This document shows positions 45,554-55,910 of a stretch of DNA of 64,000 nucleotides, piece by piece (the stretch's first letter is position 1; the number at the start of each line of letters is the position of its first letter). The notes beneath the pieces are model-generated. The model made no database searches and was not told the DNA's origin. It saw nothing but the letters and a program-made list of their open reading frames with translations. Where the stretch lies: assembly GCF_001647025.1 (NCBI RefSeq), contig NZ_LUKQ02000003.1, positions 1 through 64,000 on the forward strand. Reading direction: 5' to 3'. Both the position numbers and the translations under genes were made by a program. This DNA comes from Endozoicomonas atrinae (GTDB lineage Bacteria > Pseudomonadota > Gammaproteobacteria > Pseudomonadales > Endozoicomonadaceae).

Positions 45554-46624
45554 ATGAAAAATTTTCCTGGGGTATTCCGTCGAGTTGTTCGTGGTAGCCT
45601 GCTGATGGCAGCAGTGGCTGCTACACCTGTTTCCTATGCTTCAGCTCAGGAAAATCAAGACAGTGATTATCTGGGCAGGCAGGATGTTGATGCTTTTATT
45701 GATGAGTTGGTAGCTGAGCATAGTTTTTCACGGACAGAGCTTGAGCACGTTCTAGCCAAGGCAGAGCGCTCTGAACGGGCTCTGGAGCTTATCAGTCGTC
45801 CTGCAGAAGGTACTTTGGAGTGGAAAGACTACCGCAAGATATTTATCACGCCAGAAAGAATAGCGAAAGGGGTCAGTTTCTGGGAAGAAAATGCAGAAAC
45901 GCTTGCCCGTGTTGAAAAGGAGCTGGGGGTTCCTGCCAATATTATCGTGGCGATTATTGGTGTAGAAACCTACTACGGTCGCCAGACAGGTGGCTTTAAG
46001 GTTCTGGATGCACTCACTACACTGGGGTTTGATTTTCCCCGAAGAGGTGAGTTCTTTCGAAAAGAACTGAAAAATTTCCTGCTACTGACCCGTGAACAGA
46101 ATCTGGACGTTGATGAGCTGACTGGATCCTATGCAGGAGCCATGGGGATTCCACAGTTTATGCCGTCCAGCTACCGTGCTTACGCGGTTGATTATACGGG
46201 AGATCAGCAGGCAAATATCTGGCGAAGTGATGAAGATGCCATAGCCAGTGTTGCAAACTATCTGCAGAAACACGGTTGGAAATATGGAAATGGTGTCGCA
46301 GTTCAAGCAAAGGTTTCAGGCATTAAGCATGACCAGATCGTCTCTTCAGGATTGAAACCGGATAAAAAACTGAGTCTTGTTCAAAAGGCTGGGTGGGCTG
46401 TTCCGAAAATGGTGCCAAAATCCTCAAAAGTGCTGGCGATGAGGCATGAAGGTACTGCTGGAGCTGAGTATTGGGTCGGACTTCATAATTTTTATGTTAT
46501 TACCCGCTATAATCGTAGCCAAATGTATGCTCTTGCCGTTTATCAGCTGGCCAGAGAGGTGAAGGATAGTTATAACCGGTCTTTGGCATTAAAAAACCAG
46601 GCCGTGAAGGGGAAGCAGGGGTGA
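45554..46624 (+). CDS. mltB: Membrane-bound lytic murein transglycosylase B
   Basis: Cleaves the MurNAc-GlcNAc bond with 1,6-anhydro product formation. 356 residues with an N-terminal signal sequence (GSLLMAAVAATPVSYASA) lacking an obvious lipobox, so it may be soluble periplasmic like SltB1. The family-3 catalytic region IVAIIGVETYYGRQTG contains the acid Glu, and GSYAGAMGIPQFMPSSYRAY the substrate-binding loop. ATG 45554 has AAGG about 9 bases upstream; the TTG at 45527 is a poorer start. Confidence 0.94.
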   Translation: MKNFPGVFRRVVRGSLLMAAVAATPVSYASAQENQDSDYLGRQDVDAFIDELVAEHSFSRTELEHVLAKAERSERALELISRPAEGTLEWKDYRKIFITPERIAKGVSFWEENAETLARVEKELGVPANIIVAIIGVETYYGRQTGGFKVLDALTTLGFDFPRRGEFFRKELKNFLLLTREQNLDVDELTGSYAGAMGIPQFMPSSYRAYAVDYTGDQQANIWRSDEDAIASVANYLQKHGWKYGNGVAVQAKVSGIKHDQIVSSGLKPDKKLSLVQKAGWAVPKMVPKSSKVLAMRHEGTAGAEYWVGLHNFYVITRYNRSQMYALAVYQLAREVKDSYNRSLALKNQAVKGKQG

Positions 46625-46657
46625 TTACTTCATTCGCTTGAGCTGGGTGATCTTTTC

Positions 46658-46685
46658 AGAATACTCACTGTAAAGTGAGTATTCT
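46658..46685. terminator. Perfect hairpin after mltB
   Basis: AGAATACTCACT (46658-46669), GTAA loop, AGTGAGTATTCT (46674-46685). No T tract, so possibly a 3'-end stabiliser rather than an intrinsic terminator. The rest of 46625-46924 shows no gene. Confidence 0.5.
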
Positions 46686-46924
46686 AGGGCGGTCAAACAT
46701 ATTAACCCGGTTTGGCCACACAGGCTGTTTCAATGTTGAGCAACTTGAACATGGTGCTCCAGGCCTTGGGGATGGCCTGTGAGCTGGTGTGATAAATTGC
46801 GCTTATGGCTGAGGGATAACGAGCCCTCGTTTAGGAATATTGGTTGTTAATGTTGAAAAATATGTTTGATCAATTGGGACGATCTGGAGCCTGTCTCTCA
46901 GGCTTTGTATCAATGAGGAAAATC

Positions 46925-47803
46925 ATGGGCATTAACACCCTTGTATTCAGGTTAGTTCCTGCAGTGTTGCTTTTAGCCTTGACTGGTTGTAGTAGTACAA
47001 AAATTCAGGACGGCCCGCCTGCTGATTCCGTTGATGTCAGTACCATTCCTGACGCTATCCCAACGCCGATACAGGTTCCTCTTAAAAATACACCTTATAC
47101 CCTGGGTGGGGTGCACTATCAGCCAATGGCGTCTGCCAATGGTTATGCAGAAGATGGCCAGGCTTCATGGTATGGCACTAAGTTTCATGGGAAGCAGACG
47201 GCTAACGGTGAAATCTATGATATGTTCAAGATGACGGCAGCCCATAAAACATTGCCATTGCCATCCTATGTCAAGGTAACCAATCTTGAAAATGGTCAAT
47301 CGGTGGTTGTGCGGGTAAATGACCGCGGGCCATTTCATGGCGATCGACTGATTGATCTTTCTTATGTTGCCGCAAAAAAACTGGGTTTTGCTGATTCAGG
47401 GCTGGCCAATGTGGCGATAGAAGGCATTGATCCGGAGACATTTGCCCGTTCTCCTGCTCATGAGCGGGATGGTGATTTGCTCTACCTGCAACTGGCCGCC
47501 TTTAAAAACTATCATAATGCGCAGCTTTTACGCCGGGATCTCTTTTCTCGAATTGGCGTTCAGGCGAAAGTGGTCAAGGGGGATGAATCAGAGCCTCTTT
47601 ATCGGGTGAGAATTGGTCCGGTTGAAAGTCCAGAGCATCTGGAGGAGTTGCTGGAAGGGTTAAGCTCTGCTGAGTTTTCACCACCCTACCTGGTTTATGA
47701 AAAGCCTGTCTATGAAAAGTCCATCGGTGATGCAAGATCTTCTGAAAAGACTGCGACTGAAGTAGAAGCAGAACAGTCTGAACAGGTGGTCAGAGCGCCA
47801 TAA
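46925..47803 (+). CDS. rlpA: Septal ring lytic transglycosylase RlpA
   Basis: An outer-membrane lipoprotein that cleaves naked glycan strands at the septum. 292 residues from ATG 46925, which has GAGG 6 bases upstream. The lipobox LTGC places the lipid on Cys22. The double-psi beta-barrel domain runs from about QASWYGTKFHGKQTANGE to VVRVNDRGPFHGDRLIDLSY with the catalytic Glu, His and Asp positions conserved. A C-terminal SPOR domain (LYLQLAAFKNYHNAQLLRRD) binds denuded peptidoglycan. The longer frame from 46844 would bury the signal peptide and is rejected. Confidence 0.94.
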   Translation: MGINTLVFRLVPAVLLLALTGCSSTKIQDGPPADSVDVSTIPDAIPTPIQVPLKNTPYTLGGVHYQPMASANGYAEDGQASWYGTKFHGKQTANGEIYDMFKMTAAHKTLPLPSYVKVTNLENGQSVVVRVNDRGPFHGDRLIDLSYVAAKKLGFADSGLANVAIEGIDPETFARSPAHERDGDLLYLQLAAFKNYHNAQLLRRDLFSRIGVQAKVVKGDESEPLYRVRIGPVESPEHLEELLEGLSSAEFSPPYLVYEKPVYEKSIGDARSSEKTATEVEAEQSEQVVRAP

Positions 47804-47838
47804 GGTCTGTGGTGCGGGTAGGATGGATCACATCTGTC

Positions 47839-48246
47839 CTATTCTCGATCAACGAGTATTTTCAGCATGCCTTTGATTTCGGCGAGTTCATCTTCTACAC
47901 GAGTGAGGCGGTCTTCAACACCGGTTAACCTTCCTGCAACACTGATCAGTTTCCCTTCTACACCCGTCAGGCGCCCCTCGAAACCTGTCAAATGGTCATC
48001 AGTTTGAGTTTGCCACTGCTCCATACTGTTAATACGCTGAATCAACGCTTTCATTAACTCTTCAACATTGATCAGGCGCTCATTCATACCACTGCTCTGG
48101 CGGGTGAGTTCGAATACCGTTTGCCTTATGGTGACAATATCTTCACCCATTTCCGTCAGCTTGGCATTCTCTTTTGCTGCTGCCCGCGCTTTAGACTCAT
48201 TGATGCCGAGTTCAATCAGACACTCGTACAAGTCTTCATTTAACAT
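47839..48246 (-). CDS. Coiled-coil protein with heptad tandem repeats
   Basis: 135 residues from ATG 48246, supported by GGGAG 7 bases upstream; the frame extends further but the extension is not needed. The N-terminal part (LYECLIELGINESKARAAAK) is a short helical domain. The rest is a coiled coil, ending in near-exact seven-residue repeats of the type LTGVEGR / LTGVEDR / LTRVEDE about residues 85-125. Likely an oligomeric helical rod. Function unknown. It is inserted between rlpA and dacA on the opposite strand, breaking the otherwise conserved block. Confidence 0.75.
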   Translation of the reverse strand: MLNEDLYECLIELGINESKARAAAKENAKLTEMGEDIVTIRQTVFELTRQSSGMNERLINVEELMKALIQRINSMEQWQTQTDDHLTGFEGRLTGVEGKLISVAGRLTGVEDRLTRVEDELAEIKGMLKILVDRE

Positions 48247-48392
48247 TATGTCACTCCCACTTTCCCATGCTTTATGAATCATAGAATTATTTATATCTGA
48301 TACGGTTGAAAGACATTGCTGGCTCATAGTCGTGTATTCATACCGTAAAAATAGAGGGCGTTTTGAAACCTTGCCAGATAATTTGTTGTTAC

Positions 48393-48430
48393 CTACAGGC
48401 CTTTATATATAAAGGCTGTAGCGTTTTTTT
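48393..48430 (+). terminator. Plus-strand terminator upstream of the GNAT gene
   Basis: CTACAGGCCTTTA folds back on TAAAGGCTGTAG within 48393-48421 and is followed by GCG and seven T. No plus-strand gene ends nearby: rlpA stops about 590 bp upstream, beyond the coiled-coil gene. Confidence 0.75.
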
Positions 48431-48513
48431 ATCTATCCTGTTTTCTGAGGGGGCAGGTTTTTCGGTACTTTGGGGTACAATCATGGTGATAGATTTCTTT
48501 GCTATTAATTCTG

Positions 48514-48966
48514 ATGAAAATTGTTAATTTGAAAGACCTGCCTTCATGTATCGAAACGGTTGCATGGTGGCATTATAATGAGTGGGGGGCTTTATATCCT
48601 GAGAGTGATTTGCGTGACTTTCGGGAGGATATGGAAGCATCTTTACTGGCAGACGTTATCCCTCAAACCTGGGTGCTTTCAGGGGGAGGGCGTGTATGGG
48701 GATCTGTCAGCATTCTCAAAGAGGACCTGCCAAACTATCCGAAGCTTTCACCATGGCTGGCCAATGTCTATGTAGAACCTTCGAAGCGAGGGCATGGCTA
48801 CGGTCAGCAGCTGGTAAAGGTGGCAATGGGGTATGCAGAGCAGCAGAACTTGGGTCCGCTATTCCTGTATACTCCAGATCAGGTCAGTTTTTATGAGAAG
48901 TTGGGTTGGAGCACGTTTAGTGACGGTATCCATCATGGGAAAAAAATATTCCTCATGAGCATATAG
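48514..48966 (+). CDS. GNAT family N-acetyltransferase
   Basis: 150 residues from ATG 48514. The C-terminal half carries the acetyl-CoA motif in WLANVYVEPSKRGHGYGQQL and the final strand-helix LYTPDQVSFYEKLGWSTF, a standard small GNAT pattern. The N-terminal half (WWHYNEWGALYPESDL) resembles acetyltransferases of unknown substrate. It stands alone between the plus-strand terminator and dacA. Confidence 0.85.
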   Translation: MKIVNLKDLPSCIETVAWWHYNEWGALYPESDLRDFREDMEASLLADVIPQTWVLSGGGRVWGSVSILKEDLPNYPKLSPWLANVYVEPSKRGHGYGQQLVKVAMGYAEQQNLGPLFLYTPDQVSFYEKLGWSTFSDGIHHGKKIFLMSI

Positions 48967-49120
48967 TCTTACTATATGCCTACTCGCTTCTGACTTGCCG
49001 GAAGATCTGCTGTGCTAACATGCTCGATGAATTGTTATCAGTCGTTGTAAGTCGCAGTTAACCTCTAAAGACTTGAACATTATAATGATGGAAATCCATA
49101 TACTCAGAGCATTTACCTGC

Positions 49121-50314
49121 ATGAGCAAAAGAATTTTATCTCCCCGCCGTTGGCTGGGAGCGTTGACCATGGCTGGTCTTGTTTTCGCAGGCCAGGCCAG
49201 TGCTTTTGGACAGATTCCTTCGCCACCGGAAGTGTCCCTGAAGAGTTATATTCTGATGGACGCAGCCAGTGGTGAAGTACTGGCCTCACAGAGTCCCGAT
49301 GAGCCCATGCATCCAGCCAGCCTGACCAAGATGATGACAGCTTATCTGGCCGAAATGGAAATGGCGGCAGGCAACATCAACCGTGATGATAAGGTTCTGG
49401 TCAGCGAAAAAGCATGGAGCCTGGGCGGTTCCACTATGTTTATTGAAGTTGGGGAACGAGTCCCGGTTGAAGAGCTGCTGAAAGGTATCATTATCGTTTC
49501 TGGTAATGATGCCAGTGTTGCCGTTGCTGAACACATCGCTGGAAGCGAGGGCGCATTTGCTCAATTGATGACCAGTACTGCCCAGCGTCTTGGTATGAAA
49601 AACACGCTGTTCCAGAATGCTTCTGGCTGGCCTGCCGATGACCATTACTCAACAGCCCGTGACCTGGCCATTCTTAGCAAGCATATCGTTCTGGACTATC
49701 CGGAATACTACGGCTGGTACGCTGAGAAGTATTATCAGTACGGTGTGGATAAAAAAACCGGCAAACCCCTGCGTCGTCAGGCAAACCGTAACCGCCTGCT
49801 CTGGACCAACCCCTATGTAGATGGTCTGAAGACCGGACATATTGAAGATACTGGTTATCATCTGGCAGTAACCTCTGAGCGTGATGATCGTCGCCTGATT
49901 GCTGTGCTGTTAGGCTCCAGGAGCGAGAAACAGCGTGCCGATGATGCACAGAAACTGCTGACTTATGGTTTCCGCTTCTTTGAAAACGTGGACGTGAAAA
50001 AAGGTGGCGAGCCTCTGCAAACCGTTAAGGTCTGGAAAGGGGATGTCAGTGAAATTACCGCTGGTATTACTGAGGACCTGATTGTCACTGTACCAAGAGG
50101 TACGGGGAAGAACCTAACTGCTTCTCTGACTATCGATCCAAAGCTTGAAGCGCCTATAGAGAAAGGTCAAACCATTGGTTCAGTAAAAGTCATGCTGGAA
50201 GATGAGCTGGTTCGTGAAGTGCCGCTGGTTGCTCAGCAGGCTGTTGAGCCAGGCGGTTTCTTCAAGCGTATCTGGGATAGTGTTGTCTTGTTCTTTACCG
50301 GGCTGTTTGCATAA
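49121..50314 (+). CDS. dacA: D-alanyl-D-alanine carboxypeptidase (PBP5/6 type)
   Basis: Removes the terminal D-Ala from peptidoglycan pentapeptides. 397 residues from ATG 49121; signal peptide ends at QASA (residue 28). Active-site Ser67 and Lys70 in ASLTK, SGN in IVSGNDASVAVAEH, and KTG in DGLKTGHIEDTGYHLAV. The C-terminal PBP5 domain ends in GGFFKRIWDSVVLFFTGLFA, an amphipathic helix that anchors the enzyme to the outer face of the inner membrane. Could equally be named dacC. Confidence 0.94.
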   Translation: MSKRILSPRRWLGALTMAGLVFAGQASAFGQIPSPPEVSLKSYILMDAASGEVLASQSPDEPMHPASLTKMMTAYLAEMEMAAGNINRDDKVLVSEKAWSLGGSTMFIEVGERVPVEELLKGIIIVSGNDASVAVAEHIAGSEGAFAQLMTSTAQRLGMKNTLFQNASGWPADDHYSTARDLAILSKHIVLDYPEYYGWYAEKYYQYGVDKKTGKPLRRQANRNRLLWTNPYVDGLKTGHIEDTGYHLAVTSERDDRRLIAVLLGSRSEKQRADDAQKLLTYGFRFFENVDVKKGGEPLQTVKVWKGDVSEITAGITEDLIVTVPRGTGKNLTASLTIDPKLEAPIEKGQTIGSVKVMLEDELVREVPLVAQQAVEPGGFFKRIWDSVVLFFTGLFA

Positions 50315-50356
50315 CCTGTCTGCCTTGGCAGAAGGTGATGTGTAGAGAAAAGCGTG

Positions 50357-50395
50357 AAAAGCGCTGTATTCCCAGAAAGGGTGCAGCGCTTTTTA
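50357..50395 (+). terminator. Terminator after dacA
   Basis: AAAAGCGCTG (50357-50366) pairs with CAGCGCTTTT (50384-50393), with further T. It separates dacA from ybeD-lipB-lipA. Confidence 0.85.
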
Positions 50396-50431
50396 CTATT
50401 TACAGTCCGACAATGATGTAGGTAGATGGTT

Positions 50432-50698
50432 ATGAAAGAGCCACAAGCCCCAAAAATTGAATTCCCCTGTGATTACCCTATTCGTATCGTAGGGCACTCC
50501 GCTCCCGATTATAAAGATTTTGTTCTGAGGGTGGTGGCAAAACACGCACCGGACTTCGATGGCCATGCAAAGATGAAAACCAGCCGAAATGGCAAGTACA
50601 TGTCCGCGACGGTCGTTATTCATGCAACGGGTGAACCTCAGTTGCAGGCACTCTTTGAAGACTTGAAAGCCAGTGGCCGTATTCAGATGGTTTTGTAA
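50432..50698 (+). CDS. ybeD: YbeD family (DUF493) protein
   Basis: 88 residues, the E. coli YbeD length, with an ACT-like alpha/beta fold in the family. Sequence [20 protein letters not shown] and [20 protein letters not shown] are characteristic. Role unknown, but it is almost always beside lipB. ATG 50432 has AGG about 9 bases upstream; an ATG two codons earlier is possible. Stop overlaps the lipB ATG at 50698 (TAATG). Confidence 0.92.
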   Translation: MKEPQAPKIEFPCDYPIRIVGHSAPDYKDFVLRVVAKHAPDFDGHAKMKTSRNGKYMSATVVIHATGEPQLQALFEDLKASGRIQMVL

Positions 50699-50712
50699 TG
50701 GACAGGGCTTTG

Positions 50713-51426
50713 ATGGTTGAAAGCACTAAACAGTCTGACAGTACGGGAAATGACCTGATCGTTCGTTATCTCGGGCGGAGAAACTACGAGCCTGTCTGGC
50801 GAGCGATGAAAGACTTTACAGCTAGCAGGGATGATCAGACGCAGGATGAATTCTGGGTGGTAGAGCATCCACCGGTTTTCACTCAGGGACAGGCCGGCAA
50901 GCCTGAACATGTTCTTTTTCCGGGAGATATTCCTGTTATTCAGGTAGATCGTGGTGGTCAGGTTACTTATCATGGCCCGGGACAGCTGGTCTTTTATTTC
51001 CTGATGGATGTGCGGCGAAAGAAGAGTGGTCCCAGGGCAGTGGTTTCTGGATTGGAAGCTGCAGTCATTGAGATGCTTGCCAGTTATGGGATCGAGGCGC
51101 AGAACAAACCGGATGCGCCTGGTGTTTATGTCAATGGTGCCAAGATTGCATCCCTTGGGCTTCGGTTCCGTAAAATGTGCTCCTACCATGGGCTTAGCCT
51201 GAATGTAGATATGGACCTGGAACCCTTTAATCGCATTAATCCCTGTGGCTATCCGGGACTCGATGTGGTGGATATGGCATCACTTCTGGGAAATGTCGAT
51301 ATAGAGGAAGTGAGTCGACGTTTGCTGGTATGCTTTCAGGAAGCACTAAACTACATCAATATTGATGAGAGAACGGCCAGTGATGAGTTACCCGTAGATA
51401 GCGGGCATAATGGGTCGGTAGCGTAA
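50713..51426 (+). CDS. lipB: Octanoyl-[ACP]:protein N-octanoyltransferase
   Basis: Transfers octanoate from acyl carrier protein to lipoyl domains. About 237 residues. Motifs: [40 protein letters not shown] (catalytic-site region), and [20 protein letters not shown] with the catalytic Lys and [14 protein letters not shown] with the Cys. ATG 50713 has ACAGGG 5 bases upstream; ATG 50698, overlapping the ybeD stop, is the alternative start. Confidence 0.94.
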   Translation: MVESTKQSDSTGNDLIVRYLGRRNYEPVWRAMKDFTASRDDQTQDEFWVVEHPPVFTQGQAGKPEHVLFPGDIPVIQVDRGGQVTYHGPGQLVFYFLMDVRRKKSGPRAVVSGLEAAVIEMLASYGIEAQNKPDAPGVYVNGAKIASLGLRFRKMCSYHGLSLNVDMDLEPFNRINPCGYPGLDVVDMASLLGNVDIEEVSRRLLVCFQEALNYINIDERTASDELPVDSGHNGSVA

Positions 51427-51465
51427 CGACTCAGTTAGCAGTACACAAAGATAACAGGGGGGGGC

Positions 51466-52563
51466 ATGTCTACTCATTCTGAAAACAACGGTCATGAGCC
51501 GTTAGACAGGCGAGAGCTATTAGATAGCGGCCCCGCCGGAGAAAGCCAGCGGATGAAGCCGGAACAGATTATTCCTACCGTGCAGATCGACGGTAGCATC
51601 AAGATAGAAAGTGGTACCAAGTTTGTAAATGACAAAGGTATCACGGCGATTAAAAATGGCATTAAAGCAAGCGCCGGAGGGCAGCATGCCCCGATTCAGC
51701 GGAAACCATCCTGGCTTAGAATAAAAGCAAGTCACGGCACAAAGTACAAAGACGTCAAAAGTACCGTTCATGAGCATAAGCTCAGTACGGTCTGTGAAGA
51801 GGCTATGTGCCCGAATATCAACGAATGCTGGAGTTCTGGTACTGCGACCATCATGTTGATGGGCGATACCTGCACCAGAGCCTGCCGGTTCTGTGCTGTG
51901 AATACCGGTAACCCCAAGGGGTGGCTGGATCATGATGAACCGCAGCATACCGCTAATTCAGTTAAGCTGATGAATCTGAAATACCTGGTTCTGACTTCGG
52001 TGAACCGGGATGACCTGCCGGATGGTGGTGCCGGACATTATGCCGCTGTGGTTCGCAAGGTTAAGGAGGAAAACCCGGGGACTGATGTAGAGGTTCTGAC
52101 TCCTGATTTTCTTGGGGTTATGTCCCATGTTGAAACGGTTGTGGATAGCCCTATAGCGGTCTTTGCTCAGAATGTAGAAACCGTTCGCCGACTGACTCAC
52201 CCGGTGCGAGATCCCAGGGCCAGTTATGAGCAGACACTGGCAGTGCTGGAACATGCCAAGAAATATCGCCCTGATGTACTGACGAAAACCAGCCTGATGC
52301 TAGGGCTCGGTGAAACCGATGAAGAGATTCTTGAAGCCCTTGATGACCTGAGAGCCATTAATGTCGATATTGTAACGTTTGGCCAGTACCTGCAGCCAAC
52401 CGTCAATCATCTCCCTATTGAGCGTTATGTGACACCGGAAGAGTTTGAAAAATACCGACAGTGGGGGCTTGAAAAAGGCTTTCTGGAGGTGGTTTCCGGT
52501 GCTTTGGTACGATCCAGCTATCGTGCGGAACAGGTGTTGCAGAAAAATAACGTGGGTCTTTAA
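51466..52563 (+). CDS. lipA: Lipoyl synthase
   Basis: A radical-SAM enzyme inserting two sulfurs into octanoyl groups. 365 residues, longer than E. coli (321) through an N-terminal extension of about 40 residues with no recognised domain. Auxiliary cluster cysteines are in [12 protein letters not shown] and the SAM cluster in CTRACRFC (CxxxCxxC). Also [20 protein letters not shown] and [15 protein letters not shown]. The C-terminal RSSYRAEQ carries the conserved Arg-Ser-Ser cluster ligand. Confidence 0.96.
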   Translation: MSTHSENNGHEPLDRRELLDSGPAGESQRMKPEQIIPTVQIDGSIKIESGTKFVNDKGITAIKNGIKASAGGQHAPIQRKPSWLRIKASHGTKYKDVKSTVHEHKLSTVCEEAMCPNINECWSSGTATIMLMGDTCTRACRFCAVNTGNPKGWLDHDEPQHTANSVKLMNLKYLVLTSVNRDDLPDGGAGHYAAVVRKVKEENPGTDVEVLTPDFLGVMSHVETVVDSPIAVFAQNVETVRRLTHPVRDPRASYEQTLAVLEHAKKYRPDVLTKTSLMLGLGETDEEILEALDDLRAINVDIVTFGQYLQPTVNHLPIERYVTPEEFEKYRQWGLEKGFLEVVSGALVRSSYRAEQVLQKNNVGL

Positions 52564-53070
52564 AAGGCTTTCTGTAGTGTATGGCTGTTATGTTTTTTGC
52601 CATACACTCAGTAAATTCTGTTCATACTGAGAATTAACCGTTCGCTCTGCGAATAAAAAAAGCATTAATATCAGTTTAATAGCTACAGTTGGAGCTATTG
52701 CTAGCACCCCTCCATTATCAGAAATGGCCAATTCTAAGAATGGTGGCTAATAATCGTGCTGAACTTATATAACAATCGGTAAACAAAAAACTACGATTTA
52801 CTGGTAGGTTTACGGTTGTCGGCTAACTTATGATATCTACCCTGAAATTGCGGCTCCCACAGGGTGTACTCTAGTATGCCGTTTTTCTCGCCCATTAGCA
52901 TTTACTGGGTAGATAATTATAGCGATCCGCTATAAGTGGCGAGAGCAGGGTAGAATGTTCGCTGTTTTACCATGGGCATTTGTCACTAATGACTGAACAT
53001 CCAGTAGCCAGAAGCAATCAATACTGCCTGGCTAAGGGGATGACTGCGGCAGGAATCCAGCCTTAACACT
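52564..53070. other. 507-bp spacer between lipA and the DUF3581 gene
   Basis: No gene found. A perfect hairpin AGTGTATGGC / GCCATACACT (52576-52585 and 52599-52608) follows lipA by 13 bases and probably protects or ends its mRNA. The AT-rich remainder has only very short ORFs. Confidence 0.5.
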
Positions 53071-53781
53071 ATGTTTATTGATCAATACTGTACCTCTCTG
53101 GCAGACAACCGGTTTTCGTTTACCCGTGAGCAGGCCAGCCAGTTTGCGAAGCGCATTGCCAATGACTTTAACCCACTCCACGATGTGGATAATTCCAGAT
53201 TCTGTGTTCCGGGTGATCTGCTATTTGCCAAGATCCTCCTGAGTGAAGGGCTTTACAGTGATATGCGTGTCACTTTCAATGGTATGGTCACCGATGGTGT
53301 TGAGCTTGAAATCTGCACCAACGATAAAGGGCATAAGAGTATTTATGACCTTGCAGGCAAGATGTATCTGGATATTGAGCGCCACGGAGCCTGCAGTCAT
53401 GATACGTCGATGATTGAACAGCTGGTGCGCAGTTATGTTGCTTTCTCTGGTGAGAATTTTCCCAATGTCTTTGTGCCTCTGATGAAGTCCCATGGTGTAA
53501 TGATCAATACGATCAAACCGCTGGTCATCTACGACAGTATGACCTTGAAAATGGAGCGAGTTGACCTGGTAAACCCGCATCTGGAAGCTGCCGGAGCAAC
53601 TTTGGACGTGAATGGCAAGCGGGGTAAGGTCACGCTGAACTTTATCTACCGTGAAAATGGTGATGTGGTAGGTATGGGGGAGAAAACCATGATTCTTTCC
53701 GGCTTGAGACCCTACGATCAGGAAGCCATTGATATCATGATTGAAAAGCACATTGCGCGGCAGCATCAATTTGTCAGCTAA
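53071..53781 (+). CDS. DUF3581 family protein
   Basis: 236 residues, soluble. The N-terminal FTREQASQFAKRIANDFNPL followed by HDVDNSRFCVPGDLLFAKIL is the DUF3581 pattern; the HD-containing loop resembles hotdog-fold dehydratases and thioesterases, so a hotdog fold is likely. Function unknown. The DUF assignment is from recognition of this N-terminal region. Confidence 0.8.
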   Translation: MFIDQYCTSLADNRFSFTREQASQFAKRIANDFNPLHDVDNSRFCVPGDLLFAKILLSEGLYSDMRVTFNGMVTDGVELEICTNDKGHKSIYDLAGKMYLDIERHGACSHDTSMIEQLVRSYVAFSGENFPNVFVPLMKSHGVMINTIKPLVIYDSMTLKMERVDLVNPHLEAAGATLDVNGKRGKVTLNFIYRENGDVVGMGEKTMILSGLRPYDQEAIDIMIEKHIARQHQFVS

Positions 53782-54021
53782 ACGTCTTTTTTCCAGTAAA
53801 GACTTTGAAGAGTGGCTTCTATTCCAGTTGTTGATCCATAGTGTCAGACAAACCGGCTGAATTTTGATATTCTAACCGGCCGCCATTGGATGGCGATGAA
53901 AACCCCGTCAGCAAGGGAATGTGGTGACTCGCCTATAAAGTCACCGTATACAGACAGATACCAGAACAATCTTTATTAGATCGAGAGCTTTGCGATCGAA
54001 CGTCAGTAGAGGGACTGTTTC

Positions 54022-55863
54022 ATGCCAGCCTATCGCTCCAGAACATCAACCCATGGCCGTAATATGGCCGGAGCCCGTGCACTATGGCGGGCAACTGGAA
54101 TGAACGACGGGGATTTCAACAAGCCCATTATTGCTGTGGCCAACTCATTTACCCAGTTCGTGCCTGGCCATGTTCACTTGAAGGACATGGGGCAGCTGGT
54201 TTGCCGTGAAATTGAGAAGCATGGAGGTGTTGCGAAAGAGTTCAACACCATTGCCGTGGATGATGGTATCGCAATGGGGCATGATGGCATGCTCTATTCG
54301 TTACCCAGCCGGGATATCATTGCTGACTCTGTTGAGTATATGGTCAACGCCCATACTGCTGATGCACTGGTGTGTATTTCCAACTGTGACAAAATCACCC
54401 CGGGAATGTTGATGGCGGCCATGCGCCTGAACATCCCGGTGGTTTTCGTTTCCGGTGGCCCAATGGAAGCGGGTAAAACCAAGCTGGCTCAGCACGGCCT
54501 TGATCTTGTGGATGCCATGGTTATTGCGGCTTCAGATGCGGATGATGAAACCGTTGCAGAGTATGAACGTTCAGCCTGTCCAACCTGTGGTTCCTGCTCG
54601 GGGATGTTCACCGCCAACTCCATGAACTGTCTGACCGAAGCGCTTGGTCTCTCCCTGCCGGGTAATGGCTCCATGCTGGCTACTCACGCTGACCGTGAAC
54701 AGCTTTTCCTGGAAGCCGCTCGCCGTATTGTTGATGTCACCCGACGTTATTATGAAAACGATGACGATAGTGTTTTGCCAAGATCGATCGCCAGTTTCAA
54801 GGCGTTTGAAAATGCCATGAGTCTGGACATCGCCATGGGTGGTTCGACCAATACCATCCTTCACCTGCTGGCTGCTGCTCAGGAAGGTGGCATACCCTTC
54901 GATATGCGCAATATTGACGAGTTGTCCCGTCGGATTCCCCAGCTATGCAAGGTAGCCCCAAATACCCAGAAATATCATATGGAAGATGTCCACCGGGCAG
55001 GTGGTGTGATGGGGATCCTTGGTGAGCTGGATCGTGCCGGGTTATTGCACAATGATATTCCCATGGTACACAGCACCAGAGTCAGTGAAGCACTGTCCCA
55101 TTGGGATATTATCCAGACCAGTGATGAGTCCGTAAAAACGTTCTTTAAGGCAGGTCCTGCCGGTATTCGTACTACAGAAGCATTCAGTCAGGATTATCGC
55201 TGGGAAACACTGGATGATGACCGGGCTGATGGCTGCATTCGTACTCTTGAGCATGCTTTCAGTTCTGAAGGTGGCCTTGCTGTCCTTTATGGCAACATTG
55301 CTGTCGATGGTTGTGTCGTCAAAACCTCGGGAGTTGATGATGATAACCTGGTCTTCGAAGGCCCTGCGCATGTCTGTGAAAGTCAGGAAGGCGCGGTCAG
55401 CGATATTCTGGAAGATCGGGTTAAGCCTGGTGAAGTTGTGATTATCCGCTATGAAGGACCAAAAGGTGGTCCTGGTATGCAGGAAATGCTCTATCCGACC
55501 AGCTATCTGAAGTCAAAAGGATTGGGTAAGGCCTGCGCTCTGCTGACGGATGGACGTTTCTCGGGCGGCACTTCAGGTCTATCCATCGGACATGCTTCTC
55601 CAGAGGCTGCTTCTGGTGGCGCCATCGGCCTGGTAGAGAGTGGAGATATTATCCGGATTGATATCCCTAATCGCAGTATTGATGTCAGGTTATCTGATGA
55701 AGAGTTGGCAGAGCGACGTGCCGCTATGGAAGCAAAAGGAAAAGATGCCTGGAAGCCGGTTAAACCTCGTCCAAGAAAGGTATCTACCGCTCTTAAAGCT
55801 TATGCGCGCATGGTAACCAGTGCGGATAAAGGGGCCGTTCGGGACTTGACCCTTTTTGACTGA
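54022..55863 (+). CDS. ilvD: Dihydroxy-acid dehydratase
   Basis: Dehydrates 2,3-dihydroxy-isovalerate and its methyl homologue in valine and isoleucine synthesis. 613 residues (E. coli 616). Iron-sulfur ligands are in [12 protein letters not shown] and [19 protein letters not shown]; other hallmarks are [20 protein letters not shown] at the N-terminus and [20 protein letters not shown] near the C-terminus. AGGGA 7 bases upstream of the ATG. The 240-bp leader has a hairpin GGTGAC / GTCACC near 53933-53952; no leader peptide was recognised. Confidence 0.96.
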   Translation: MPAYRSRTSTHGRNMAGARALWRATGMNDGDFNKPIIAVANSFTQFVPGHVHLKDMGQLVCREIEKHGGVAKEFNTIAVDDGIAMGHDGMLYSLPSRDIIADSVEYMVNAHTADALVCISNCDKITPGMLMAAMRLNIPVVFVSGGPMEAGKTKLAQHGLDLVDAMVIAASDADDETVAEYERSACPTCGSCSGMFTANSMNCLTEALGLSLPGNGSMLATHADREQLFLEAARRIVDVTRRYYENDDDSVLPRSIASFKAFENAMSLDIAMGGSTNTILHLLAAAQEGGIPFDMRNIDELSRRIPQLCKVAPNTQKYHMEDVHRAGGVMGILGELDRAGLLHNDIPMVHSTRVSEALSHWDIIQTSDESVKTFFKAGPAGIRTTEAFSQDYRWETLDDDRADGCIRTLEHAFSSEGGLAVLYGNIAVDGCVVKTSGVDDDNLVFEGPAHVCESQEGAVSDILEDRVKPGEVVIIRYEGPKGGPGMQEMLYPTSYLKSKGLGKACALLTDGRFSGGTSGLSIGHASPEAASGGAIGLVESGDIIRIDIPNRSIDVRLSDEELAERRAAMEAKGKDAWKPVKPRPRKVSTALKAYARMVTSADKGAVRDLTLFD

Positions 55864-55881
55864 GCCTGTTAAGGGAAAAAT

Positions 55882-55905
55882 AGCTGACTTCAATAGAAGT
55901 CAGCT
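55882..55905 (-). terminator. Terminator between ilvD and the RhtB-type exporter
   Basis: AGCTGACTTC / GAAGTCAGCT (55882-55891 and 55896-55905), perfect 10-bp stem with AATA loop. On the minus strand it is followed by ATTTTTCCC, so it best serves the exporter gene and may also stop ilvD. Confidence 0.75.
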
Positions 55906-55910
55906 GCCTA

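Noticed and set aside
53782-54021. Possible ilvD leader peptide/attenuator
   Set aside because: A small hairpin is present, but no short ORF rich in Ile, Leu or Val codons and no terminator with a T tract could be identified.
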